The notes under the pieces were generated by a model. It had not been told where the DNA came from and searched no databases. It saw nothing but the letters and a program-made list of their open reading frames with translations. A stretch of 64,000 bases of DNA. Origin: Oikopleura dioica (Eukaryota > Chordata > Appendicularia > Copelata > Oikopleuridae). The translations under genes were made by a program, and so were the position numbers. Position 1 is the stretch's first letter, and each line of letters begins with the position of its first letter. The stretch spans positions 7,386,501 to 7,450,500 of the forward strand of contig OU015568.1 of NCBI GenBank assembly GCA_907165135.1. The letters are read 5' to 3'. Below are positions 22,943 through 34,784 of the stretch, piece after piece.

Positions 22943-23730
22943 CTTCAATCTAGTAGTTTGGCGCTTGAGTGGTGCTCTGAAGCAAATGAACCATAAAAGG
23001 ATGGAGTCGATTAAAATCGAATCATTACGAAGTCGTAAAAAACACCGTGATTATTTTTTCCCTTGCGACCATAGAAGATTATTAAATTTCATAAGAAGGA
23101 AAAATAGAGAGGGAAAGAGAGAGAAAATCTCGGTTTAGCAAGAAAGGTGGGTGTGGACATCGTAAATCGTAAATTAATAATCCGATCTTGTGTTTTTATG
23201 TTACTTTATTTTTCACAAAGAATCTGAAAAGAGAAAAATTTGTAGCCTGAACCCGCTTGCATCGGATGCAGAATTTATTTGCGGCATTATAAATATTTAT
23301 TTCGAGTGTAGCTCAGTTTTCACACTGTCACATTTGTGACATTGACCTTTTTCAAAAAGGGTCATCCTTTCGTTTGCCTAAGACTGTCTCATCGCCAGTT
23401 ACAGTCATTGAATTACGTATTTGCGCGAAGAATCATACGCTGGAAAAAAGTTGAAACGGCGAATTTCCATGGACCATGGAATGACGAACTGAATTTTCAA
23501 ATTTGAAACTCAAAATCAGACGGAAAAGAGACGCCAAAAGAAAAAGAGAGAGAGAAAAAAAGGCACACAAGAAATTCTTCTTTTACAGCTGCTAATTCCA
23601 GGTGGTTAGAAATGTTTTAAATGGTTCTTGAGGGTGGAAATTTTGTAGTTATTTATAGCTGCACAGATAATGTTGAATTTCGCAGCTATTTTTACCTTTG
23701 ATAATCCAGAAAAATGCTGTCCTGGAGTCG

Positions 23731-23890
23731 ACAACCTGAGTGAAAAGCCTGAGTCAGGTTCTGAAAGAGCTAATATGAAATATTTTTTTAATGGAGCCCC
23801 AAAGTTAACCTATTGATATTAAAATTCTGGCTTCGTGGCTTTTCATTTTAGCTCTTTCATGGCCTGACTCAGGTTTTTTACTCAGGTTGC
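23731..23890. repeat. CCTGAGTCAGG-family palindromic repeat, copy 1
   Basis: The ends CAACCTGAGTGAAAAGCCTG and its inverted partner near 23862-23890 share the CCTGAGTCAGG core. The middle includes a diverged GGCTTCGTGGCTTTT palindrome. Confidence 0.65.
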
Positions 23891-24430
23891 CTACCCAAGA
23901 TGCCATCGGTTTTCCTTCTCGAAGGAAAAAAATATGAAAATTGTAGGCTTTCCTTGAGGTAGTATTTCCTTGAGGAATCGCTCAGATTTATTTCAAAGGT
24001 TTCATCCAAAAGGAAAAGAATATTACGCTGATTTATGCTCACTTGTCCACAGGATAATAACTCAACTTAACACGCTTGATGAAACGCAACTTTGTACAGT
24101 GAAGATACCTCAGTAAGCGTTTCTAGTGCTCTACCTGTTCGTAGGTATTGCCCTATAAACCCAGCTACACCCATATTGACTTTTTCGCGGTAGTTGACAA
24201 TTATTCAGAACAGATGTTTTCTAATTCGCCATTTTCAGGCAACTAATTTATTGATTGATTCTAGCAGAGCACTGCATTTCTAGCGCCAGGCCCATCCGAA
24301 CTACTGTGCTGCTGCCTGGTTTCGGATAGGTCTGGCACTAGAATTTTGAAGTACCCAATTTCGGTCGATCAATAAGTCTGTTGTTTCTTGTTTTTTCCCG
24401 TCAAAAAATCTATTTAGTAAGTTACCATAA

Positions 24431-24546
24431 GCTCAATTGAAAAGCGGCTTCGCCAGAAATAAAAACAGATTGAACAGGAATTATGGCGAAGCCGCTTCGC
24501 GGCTTCGTTTTAAAAAAAAGCCGCTACGCGGCTTTTCAACCGAGCC
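24431..24546. repeat. GAAGCCGC-type palindrome cluster, related repeat
   Basis: Ends GCTCAATTGAAAAGC and GCTTTTCAACCGAGC are imperfect inverted partners. The interior contains GCGAAGCCGCTTCGCGGCTT and a second GCCGCTACGCGGC palindrome, both recurring in the other family copies. The CCTGAGTCAGG end is missing. Confidence 0.5.
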
Positions 24547-25041
24547 CTTTTACGCGTTTTTAGAGCATTACTGTATCGATTATTCTTCGATTGAGTGATC
24601 AAAAATATAGAAGCTTGTTTTCGTAAACAAAATTCGTCAGCTGGAAAGCCGGAAAAAATGAAGGAAAGCGCTCAAATTCGGGAAATCTGAAAATTGTGGT
24701 GTTTCATTGCCTCTCGGATTGGCCGGATTTAGCTCGTTCGAATTGGGGCGCCCGCGAGGTGATGACGAAACCTCTTTTTTGCGCAAAACAGCCACACTCG
24801 ATCAGCCATACTCAGAGTAAACGATACTATTCCCTTCTCAGAATTGTAATTTCCCATTTTCCATATTTGTCTGTCGAGAAAATAGCCAAAACTGAAGAAA
24901 AAAACAAGGATTTTGTTGAAAATTGGAGACCAAAGAATTAAAAAAAAGAGAGAGTTGAACAATAGACCGGAAAAATGAAGATTTCTTTTTGTAAGTTTTT
25001 TATTAAAAATGCTTGTATATGGATAAGGACTGGGCTTGGCT

Positions 25042-25171
25042 ACCTGTGTTGAAAACCTGAGTCAGGGTCCTGAAAAAGCTATAATGGAAAGCCGCGAAGC
25101 GGCTTCGCCAAAATTACGCGCCTTTTCATTAGATCTTTTTCAGGACCCTGACTCAGGTTTTCTACACAGGT
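25042..25171. repeat. CCTGAGTCAGG-family palindromic repeat, copy 2
   Basis: The best-preserved copy. Arms of about 37 nt begin ACCTGTGTTGAAAACCTGAG and pair almost perfectly with the right end. The centre holds GCCGCGAAGCGGCTTCG. No transposase and no clear target duplication. Confidence 0.75.
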
Positions 25172-25689
25172 CGCTGAGCTCAGGGTAAGGGGTTACGTGA
25201 GTCCGGTAAATTGCCGGAAGAGTTAGCTTCTTTTGAAAAGAGGTCGTTAGGGTTAAACTTTTCGTATGTTTATCGTTAGAAATCGCTGATGGAGGAGAAA
25301 AGGATCTGGTTGTTTTCAGAGTCTTTTGGGCGGAAATTTGAAGATTCATTAGATTTTCGTAAATTTCAAAGACGGGAATGTCTGTTTTTGTTTTGACGAT
25401 TTTACGAGGAAAATCGGGAAATGTAGAGGAGAGGAAATTAGATATTCTGCACATGGTACATTTTGATTTTGATATGAAGCGTATTTTTGGCCCAGTTGCT
25501 TTTTGTAAATCAATAATGGATAGACCACCGAGCTAACCTTGCATCTGTTGGTCGACGGGTGACCTCTGAACTGGGAGGGATTATTAATTCTGCCTAATAT
25601 GGCATCCAATAATGTCCACTCATTCTTCTTCCTCTCTTCAGACAAAGTCAACGACAAGGACAAAGCTCTCATTCAAGTCTTTTTTAAAT

Positions 25690-25760
25690 TCTAGCGAAGC
25701 CGCGTAGCGGCTTTTCATTTTTGATCTTTTAGAACCTGACTTAGGTTTTCTTAACAGGTT
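25690..25760. repeat. CCTGAGTCAGG-family repeat, half copy
   Basis: Only the internal GCGAAGCCGCGTAGCGGCTT palindrome and the right arm (AACCTGACTTAGG) are present; the left arm is gone. Confidence 0.5.
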
Positions 25761-26653
25761 TTCGAACCCTTTTCGATAGATTCTTTCGGCTAGTAGAATT
25801 GCTCTATCAAAAGGCAATAGTCTATTGCAAATAGACCAAATTGAGAATTTAATCCTTCTAGCGACTTGAAAAAATGAGGCCCATTCTAATCAGGTAGTCA
25901 ATCGAGAATAAGCGCGGACAGGTTTTACGGTCATCGGCGTAAACGCGAGTCCTAATAAAAAAAGTGCCGCCTTCGCTCAAGCTCCGAAAAAAATAGGCGA
26001 GTTATTATGGCCAATACGAGGCCAATTACGTCGCACTGAAGCTTTTGCTTCAAATACCAACCTTCAGAGATGAATGTTCCAAAGAAAGAGAGACTGATGG
26101 TAAAGAAGAGTTTGTAGCGGTTAAATTAAGTTTTGTTTTTATTTTTATTGGCTGTCTGAACAAACAGATCCGCCGGAATTAATTGGGATTGTTAGTGACT
26201 CGGGTTGATGCTGATTCTGATCAATTACTGGGGATGAGTTATCGACAACGCGCTTTTGTTTTCTACGGCAAATATTCAGACAATCTTATTGACAAAATTT
26301 TGGCCTGTTTGGTATTTTGAATCTTCCAACTCGAAGTTTTCAAGTTGGAAGGCAAAAGATAAAGTCAAAGCTGAAGAAATTGATCAATTAAAAATTATTC
26401 CAAAAGCGAGTTTCTTTTTATTGATGAATTTCCCCTACTGCGGTCTTCAAATTAAACCTTCCAATCTACTTTGAGGTGAAGTCTAGTTATCAGACTTTTA
26501 TAAAGAGAAAATATTATTATTATTATTGTCTTGTCTTCATTTTTCAGCAGAAAGCGAAAATAGGGCGTGCTCAACAAGAGTCTTAGCATTGTAAAATTCC
26601 TCTTTGAATGTCAATTTACGACTCTTGAAGCAGCCTAAAATATTAACAAGCGG

Positions 26654-27711
26654 AGTCATAAGTAGGGTTTTTCACGGGAGCGCGCGGGGCTCGGAACGCC
26701 TTCTGACCGCGATTGCCGTTATCGCTTTTTCTTATAGGTTTTATATGAAAATTCAGGACAATACTAAATCGAGGATGAGGATTAATAATATGCTATCAAA
26801 TTTTAAGTTTTCTCTGAAAAAAGGCGAAAAAATGGAAATTTTAGTGAAAAATCTTCACTTTAACACTGAACACACTCAGACACAGTCTCGATTTTTGAAT
26901 ATGATCAATCTCAAGCATAAAGAATTCACCTCTTAAATTTTTGGATAGCCGAAAATAGCCGGTCACCAAGAAATCCGCATTTAACTAGAACTTTTTGGCA
27001 TTGCACGCGCGCTGGAGTCGCGCACGGGGTCAGCGCCTGGCCTGAAAACGCGTATATTTACTCACTCCCCCGGAGAGCAGTCCGAACCTTTCTGTAGAAG
27101 GTGGCGAAATAAAGTGGTTCGATGCAATAATTGGGGGATTTCCGATTTAGACATGATAATTTCAGTGTAAATAATGCGGTTTACCCTCGAAAATGCCGAA
27201 AAAAGCTAATTGTCAATTAGTTTCTGAACATGGGTTTGCAGAAATGTCAAAGATTCACAAAAAAAAAACATAAAGAAAGAACATATTCCTTCGGCAGAAG
27301 GAATCCGAACTTTTCCAGAGATTTTACAAAGAAGTCAAAGCAGACTATTCTTATTTTTTTTTTCTAGAGAAATCAGAGCCGAATTACCTTGTATCTCATG
27401 AAATAGTTAATGGATATAATGTTAGATACTGCTGTATAATAATAACTGTTATTTAACAAAAATAACCATTAGTTTCGGGTTCACCATGTTCAAAAACCTA
27501 TAGAAAACTATTTTGGGAAATGTTCACTGAAAAATCTCCCTTGCACCAAGTGCGCCAAGACAGCGCGCGCTGCACCACCAAAACGTCGACCGGCGGCTCT
27601 GATTTTTGTATTTTTGGAATCAGCGGGTCAAATTAAGCAAACGATGAAATTTTCAGAAAAAAGTGATAACTACCATTTTCCCGTGAGAAACCCTATGTAC
27701 TTATGACTACT
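26654..27711. repeat. Possible 1.06 kb TIR element
   Basis: GTCATAAGTAGGGTTTTTC at 26654 recurs inverted at 27682-27707 with a 3-4 nt gap and one mismatch, followed in both arms by ACGGGA. The interior is noncoding by eye and no target duplication is clear, so this may be two related solo ends rather than one element. Confidence 0.35.
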
Positions 27712-28397
27712 CACTTTAATTCGGTCAGTTTTGATGGCCTCATTCATGACCTAGTTATGTTTCTTTTGTCAGAAGCCTTCTGACAGAAGGTCTCTGACTC
27801 AACAGTAATTGCGAAGAAAAAATACAGTCGCGTGACCTTCAGAATGCCACAGTATGCGTTCCAAAAGCACGCGCATTAACCTGATGCCACCCTTTGAAGA
27901 AAATCCATTGAAAGAAAATGTTTCTTTTTTCGCCAAGAAGCAAAAGAGGGGATGCAACGCTCTTTGCTGCTCATTTAGAGATTAAGGTGCTTGTTACAGT
28001 TGCAAATTTGATGAGCCAATAGGTCTCTCTTTCCTCTCGTGCTGTCGGGCAGACACTTGAGATAATACTGATATTTGCCACAATTATTAAAGAACTGTGA
28101 AAACAGGCACTTTTTGTACAAGTTTAGTAGAATTAGGGTTAGATACAAGATCATTTTTAAATTAAAATCGGAAGAAAGCTGCGGTTTTTCTCCAGACACT
28201 GCTTCAAACTGTCTCGATCAAATATTCAGTTAACTTTTCCCACAAGCTATGTTTTTCTATCTACTCATCTTCTGCTCTCTCTTACTTTGGAAAAGTATTG
28301 ATTTTTCCCTTCTTCAAAACTTTCACTTTCAGAATCAAAATTGTCGAACTTGATAGTAATTCGAAATCGGTAATAAATCGCAATCAAAAGCGAGCAA

Positions 28398-31300
28398 ATG
28401 ACGTCTAGCGATGTCGCCGAGGATTTCGAGAAAAACTCGCCTTTCCTCCCACAGAATCAAAATCTTCAAATAATATGCAGCAGGAAGAGTTTTTTACGGA
28501 CGAAGAAGAGGAAAAACAATTTAAGGTGAGTGAGAAGACAGGGGCAAAATCAGAAGCAATCAAATTTAAGATACTGATTGCCTCTAGCCCCCTAAAATCA
28601 TTATCAATCAAGGTGCCATAAAATGGGATTAAAAATGATGTTTTAAGATGGCGACTTGGGGCAATACTCGTCGCTTTTGTTGGCTCGATTGTTCTCTCTG
28701 CATATTCAGGAATGGTTAATCTTTCATTTTCGATCTTTTATGCATAGGGAAATTTTACTGCCCCCTATGTCTGAGATGGGCTCGGCAATCTGAGAAGAAA
28801 CCTGAGTCAGGGTCCTGGAAAATCAAAGAAAAAGGTTGATCTGATAATTTTGGCGAAGCCGATTTGCGGCTTCGGTTTTACAAAAAAGCCGGCTATGCGG
28901 CTTTTCGAGAGACCTGTTTCATGACCCTGACTCAGGTTACTACACAGACACAGTTATTGTCAGACTGTGTCTCTTTTCTTGGAAATCTATTCAAGCGCTT
29001 GTCTCGTAAAGGATCGTAAATCGCAACGTATTAACCACGAAAAGTAAATCTATCACTTGGACATAATGTCGCACCGGAACATAAACTACGATACGCCCGA
29101 TCAACGAGCGAAAACGGCAATGGAACTTCTGAAGAAGCTGGAGCGGAATCAAACTCGTCGGAAACCGAATGCGTCGAGCCAGCGATGAACGAGTTTCCTA
29201 AAGATGGTTTCACGCCGGAGCAGCGAAAAGGCGGCGCCGTTATTATTCACATCCTTTTGGTAAGCCAGATGCAGGGTCAAATTCAGACCAAGAAATGAAG
29301 TTGAAAAATTAATGTTCTACGTGCAAATCTGGCCAGAGAATCGTTACCGTCTCCTACCCGCGCCGTCGGTACTCGATTCTCCTCTGACCGGAGACATCCT
29401 TCACGCGGGATATCGGTTCAGATGTCAAAGGATGACATCGGAAGCGCATCCCTTCCAGATTCAACTTAAGGACCCCCCCGTCAGCTTTTTTCGAAAAATC
29501 AAAGTTCGGCATTTTAAAATTTTGACCCCGGAAATGAATTCTACGGGTCGAAAAACGATTTTGAGGCTTCATTTCTTGGGGGTCTATCTCGACTCTAACA
29601 CCCCCAAAATCGCCTTTGAAAATTTGACTTTTCCCCAAAAATTGACGAATTTGCCCTAATTTTGGCAAAAATATTGGTTTTTCTTGGTCCAAAATTCCAC
29701 TTATCAAGTTTTTGAAGCAAGTTTAACTAGAGGACGCATCAAGAACCAAAAATATGGTGTTTTTATAAATTTCCATTTTTCGAAGGAAAGAGCTGACGGG
29801 GGTCCTTAAATTGTCAATCTCGACTTTCAAATCGAGCGATTTTAATTAATGTCCATGTGTCACCTTCCCCTTTTCTTGCGAATGTCGCAAATCATTTGAC
29901 GGACGCGTTTTGCGTCAGCCCCTTCAGGTTGCATCTGAATTATCGTGTTTAATTTTACTGTCAGAGTTGAAATCAATAACTGTATTTCAGTCAATGTACA
30001 TGTTCCTTGGCTTGGCGATTATCTGCGACGATTATTTTGTGGCTTCGCTCGAGCAAATTGTTGAGGTAATTCAAAATTGGATTCTCCATTTTTCCATTCG
30101 GCGATAATTTTAAATTCTATCGCGATTATAAATGATCTCGCCTCCGCCGGCTGACATAATTGAGAATAAATTTGAAAATTGTCCATTTAACAGCGGCGAA
30201 AAATGATCCCTCCGAGGCGATTTGTTTTAAAGCTGTATCCTTCAGAAACTCCAATTATCAGACGATGTTGCCGGTGCCACCTTTATGGCCGCTGGATCAT
30301 CCGCTCCAGAATTATTTACGTCGCTTATCGGTGAGTTGTGCAATTATTGACAATTCCAGGCTTCAGTTGTCACGCACTCGAGCTCCTACTCCATTCCCAT
30401 GACATTTTAAATGGCGCTCAACGACAATAACTCGTTCTTAAGGTGTTTTCATTGCGAAATCGGACGTCGGAACTGGAACTATTGTCGGATCCGCTGTTTT
30501 CAACATTTTGGTCATTATCGGTCTGTGCGGCCTCTTCTGCACCGCTGCTATTCAGCTTTCCTGGTGGCCACTGGCTCGTGATAGCTCCTGTTATCTGGTC
30601 TCTATCGGCGTCTTGATCGCTGTGTTGTATGATGGAAATGTCTACTGGTACGAAGCTGCTGCCATGGTTTCGTTGTACTTTTGCTACATTATCATCATGA
30701 AGTAAGAACAGTATTAATTGTTGAACTTTGAAAATGATCAATTTTCAGATTCAACCAGAGCCTCCAGAACTTCGTTGTAAGTCTGCGCGGCAAAAAGCCA
30801 AAGGAATCTACTGCCGACGATGTGAACGGGGACGCCGCTGTGCCTCTTACGGCAAAAGGTGAGCGGCCAATCTCTTCAGCTCCTGCCATAATCTCGCCCT
30901 TTCAGAATCGAAAGTGGAGCTAAAGCCGAACGGCAGCACAGTAGCGCAGATCGACGTCGCGGCCGGACAAAACCTTCAGGAATCTAATGGAATGGCTAAT
31001 GTCGGCCTTCGGCTGATGATCTCCAACAACTTCGCGCCTAAAACACGACTGCGCATGGCCTCGCGATTGCTGATCATGGAGGTAATGTATTTTCAGCCGC
31101 TTAGCGGACTTATCCTCATCTTTGCTATTTCATGGGTGACTGTATAAGTAACAACTATTGTGGCAAGTAAATTTTCTTTTTTGAAAATTGAATAAACGCT
31201 TTCGAAAAAGTAAAAAAAAAATAAATTAGAACGCAAAATCGGAAAAGGATGAAACAACTGGGACACAGGTAGAGTTTCCGATGTAAAAGAACAAACCAGC

Positions 31301-33842
31301 TAGTAATTAAAACGAACGAATAATTAATTTTGATAGCAGTAGTGAATGCTTACTTGCTATGATTACAATGATGAAGCTTTGCATGGAAATTTATTGCCTT
31401 TTTTAAATTAGCCACTTTAGGAAACAAATCGACCTGAATAGAAGTAGACATTCATCTTATAAGACCAGTGTCCTCTTCTATTTCTCTCTCTTTTTTCGAA
31501 TTAGTGATTAATGCAGCTAGTTTAGGCGGGTGCTGAAAGTAGCGCATCCAGTGACACCGCCGAGGTGAATTATAGTGACTTTTCTGTATATTTGGAGCTT
31601 TCTACTCTGATCTAACCCATGTGTTCGTCTAACGAGTGTTTCCGCTCAAACCGAGTTTGACAATGATGCTCACTCTGAATTCACTGTTAAGAGCGACAGT
31701 AAACTTTTTCGGTCGATTCTATTTTTTAACCTTGTGGTGTGTATTGAATAATACGCTAACCAACTATTAGTCTCCTACTAAAGTCGATACTTCTGAATTC
31801 ATTATCTCAATGACATTCACTACAGTTGTGTGCTGAATGTTCCGTGTGACCTTGAATCGGTCACCTTTGGTTATGCCTGTCTTTGGATAGTTTTTCTCGC
31901 GCTAATCAGGGCATGGCTTCAAGAAAATTAGATTCAAAGCTTCCTCGCTTCAGATAGCCGACAAATACAATAAGTATGACGCTGAATTATTAAACACCGT
32001 TCCAAATTGAGGGTCTCTTGATCCGCCCTAGATCTTTAGGATCATCCGTCTAAGCACACGAATAGCCATGTCTTGATGCACATCGAACTCTATCACTTTA
32101 TTTATTTCTTCGTTCAACAATTGTCTTCCAAATTAACACTTGTTTCTAGCGCAAAAACATTCTCGCTGCCAGAGAAGGTACTGGAGTCAACGGAGAAACG
32201 GAAAGATACCTTTATAGAGATGAAAACTCCAAGCTCAGGTATTTGGATAATTCGACATGTAGTGCTAAAACATGATCAATGGATTAATTTAATCAATCGT
32301 GCTTCATAAAGAATCAAAGAATTAATAATATGCTGCAATCAACAACGAAAACTTTTAGCTCAGTTAGCCTCCAACATGAGTACCAAGTCATCCCATCCGC
32401 GGAATATCCCCAAACGCGGACTTCCGTAGGAAGGTATATTTTGTTTCCCTCCTCATATCCTTACTCAGCAGTGTCTACCGTACCATTCAGTTTCTGAAGT
32501 AAGGGTACATTGCTGATGCATACTCACACACACACTCACCAGTGCCGAGTTTATTCAGGTGGTCATTTAGTTTTTATCTTAATTGACATGTTGACTGACT
32601 AAAAGTTGACTTTTTGACGCCAATTAGAAAATTGAAGGGGCCATCGATTACCCGGCGATATCCGCTCAATTTGCATGTCTTTAAAAAACTACAGTACGAC
32701 CAAAGAGTACTCAACCACTGAATAAACCACTCTGAAGTCAAAACAAGGCGCTGGAAAAAAGCTTCGACAATATCTCTTGCTTTGCTGATTCTCACAAAAT
32801 TCCCATTTGACCACTCACAATTACCAAACAAACGAGTTCACTAATACTGCATGAGTGCAACAGTAACACCGAGCCACCTCCCCTAACAGCCTTTTATTTT
32901 ACATTTTCTGTGAGTGTAACTAATCGGAGTGGATTTTGAAAATTGAAAGTAAAAATCTGGAGAAAGGTGGCTGGGAAGCACTTTTGCTTTGAGGACCATT
33001 TCCGAGCGAAAAATTCTAGCGTTGTGTTTTAGTGAGCCCGAGGAGGAAGATGAGGAGTCTTTCATTCACCCCTTCAAGCCGCCAAAAGGTAAGAATCATC
33101 TGATTTCTCCTAGTAATATGCCTTATTTTAGATTCTTTCACGGAATTCATGAAATGGTTCATCTCCTGGCCCCTGCTCTTCCTTTTCTTCTTCACGATTC
33201 CAAATTGCAACAAGTATCAAAAGTGGTTCCTCCTTACTTTCCTCATGTCAATCGTGTGGATCACCATCTTCTCGTATATCATGGTGTGGATGATCTGCAT
33301 CACTGGCTTCACTTTCGGCATTCCAGACACAGTCATGGGCATTACATTCCTCGCTGCCGGAACTTCGGTTCCAGACACGATCGCCTCCGTCCTCGTCGCT
33401 CGCAACGGATATGGAGACATGGCCGTGTCCAACTCAATAGGCTCCAACGTTTTCGACATTTTCCTCGGACTCGGTCTCCCGTGGCTCCTCAAAACCACCA
33501 TCAGGCCGAATGGTGGTGACGAAAAGGTACAAAGAGATTTATATCGACTGTGACGCCATTTCTCTATTTTAGGTGCATATTAACTCGAAAGGTTTACTGG
33601 CTTCGGTCGGTCTCCTCATGTGCTCGCTAATTGTAGTGGTAAGTGTGCATATTTTCAGGATTACGTAACATTCGAGCATATTTGATCAACTGTTTTAGGT
33701 TCTGGGAATTCACCTGAATCGCTGGCAATTGACGAAAAAGCTGGGAGTAGTGATCATGTTCACCTATGGCGTTTTCCTAGTTCTGTCAATTCTGATAGAG
33801 ACGAACACATTTATGCAAATTAACCCTCCGACGTGTGTCTAG
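28398..33842 (+). CDS. K+-dependent Na+/Ca2+ exchanger (SLC24/NCKX family)
   Basis: A plasma-membrane antiporter. The alpha-1 repeat ([20 protein letters not shown], then [12 protein letters not shown]) is split between exons 30246-30330 and 30443-30702. The alpha-2 repeat ([20 protein letters not shown], then [19 protein letters not shown]) lies in 33132-33525. Upstream are a hydrophobic leader segment (28648-28714), [19 protein letters not shown] (29200-29259) and [15 protein letters not shown] (29991-30065). The cytoplasmic loop is acidic at EPEEEDEE (33035). The stop is at 33840-33842. The acceptor of the third exon, somewhere around 29086-29110, is unresolved. One intron (about 31088-33031) is 1.9 kb, huge beside its neighbours. 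Which NCKX paralogue this is cannot be told by eye. Confidence 0.9.
28786..28948. repeat. CCTGAGTCAGG-family repeat, copy in an NCKX intron
   Basis: Arms AACCTGAGTCAGGGTCCTG and its inverted partner flank GCGAAGCCGATTTGCGGCTT plus a second GCCGGCTATGCGGC palindrome. It lies within the intron that starts at 28715. Confidence 0.7.
29470..29805. mobile_element. 336-bp MITE bounded by TTAA, in an NCKX intron
   Basis: The ends GGACCCCC(CC)GTCAGCT and AGCTGACGGGGGTCC are inverted, and pairing extends into TTTTCGAAAAAT. TTAA sits at both edges (29466-29469, 29806-29809), the duplication typical of piggyBac-like elements. The 107-115 codon frames here on both strands are palindrome-derived. Confidence 0.6.
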
Positions 33843-34784
33843 CCCGGGCGAACCCTCTTCAAAACTGTCAATTATCACCCGTCTTTTTTTACAACTATTA
33901 TTATTACCGATTTTGCCTACACGAACATCTAGCTCAAAGAACATTTCAAAGTATTATATAAACGAATTACCACTAGCGACTTCATAAGTTATTTTGGAGA
34001 AACACGGCGGGGCGAGGATACAGGGAATCTACTGCCTTAGTTGAATTTTTCATGAGCTCGTTCTCTCGGCTCCTCCCCGGCGAGTGTGAGGCCCTGTAGA
34101 TTTCGCTGAATAATACGAATTATTTAGACAAACATGCTGTACTTGCACAGAGTTCTCTCTCTCTCTCCTAAAGAATTCTCCCGCACTTTCCTCAAACTTG
34201 CGCGCGAGGAATAATAATTTCATTTTTAATTCTCTGATCACTGGTCATTTAGAATTCATATCTACGATTTGATTTGAATCCAATCGTAAATACGAGTTCT
34301 TCTCAAGATCTACGCTTTAATAGGAGCAGCTAGCGCTTCAATCATGTATAATGAGTAACATTAAAATTTAAAAACGGAGAATCTTTCATTTTACTTCCTC
34401 CTAGTCTTTCCCGTAGTCAAACAGCCCCCGTCAAACCTTTACCTTTTCACCTTTATCACCAAATTTACTACGCTATAGAGAGGCTTGCTACTAGTCCAGA
34501 CTAGATTTAACTAGACGTTGCGACTGTAACTTACAGACTGTAAAAATATATCTTTACTATTTTTCTACCGAAATGGCCTTAAATTCGTTACACCGAAGCT
34601 TCTGTAAATATAAAGAAACAATAAGATAAAAAACTTTAACTTCAATTATTCTATCACCTAAATATTTCCTTCTCCTATCCTCTCAAAGTTATCATTTCTC
34701 ACCTTTTTGTAAATAGCCCTTACAAATTCTGCACATACATGGAATAACGAAAAACAATAATGATTCAAATACAAAATCTGGGAT
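33843..34784. other. Convergent intergenic region, NCKX and trehalase 3' ends
   Basis: AT-rich and without a recognisable exon. Both flanking genes end here, so it should hold their 3' UTRs and polyadenylation sites. Confidence 0.45.

Larger units (their letters stand above)
17516..28397. other. 10.9 kb gene-poor region
   Basis: I found no credible coding exon here. The open frames (for example 17873-18118, 18850-19197, 22391-22636, 24696-24941) are short and low-complexity or lie inside inverted repeats. Recognisable content is a foldback element (22110-22942), several CCTGAGTCAGG-type palindromic repeats and a possible TIR pair at 26654/27711. A GANAB polyadenylation signal (AATAAA) lies near 17706. 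The rest may hold regulatory DNA for the NCKX gene downstream. Confidence 0.5.

Noticed and set aside
29312-29707. 115- and 117-codon frames on opposite strands
   Set aside because: They overlap the TTAA-flanked inverted-repeat element in an NCKX intron; no domain.
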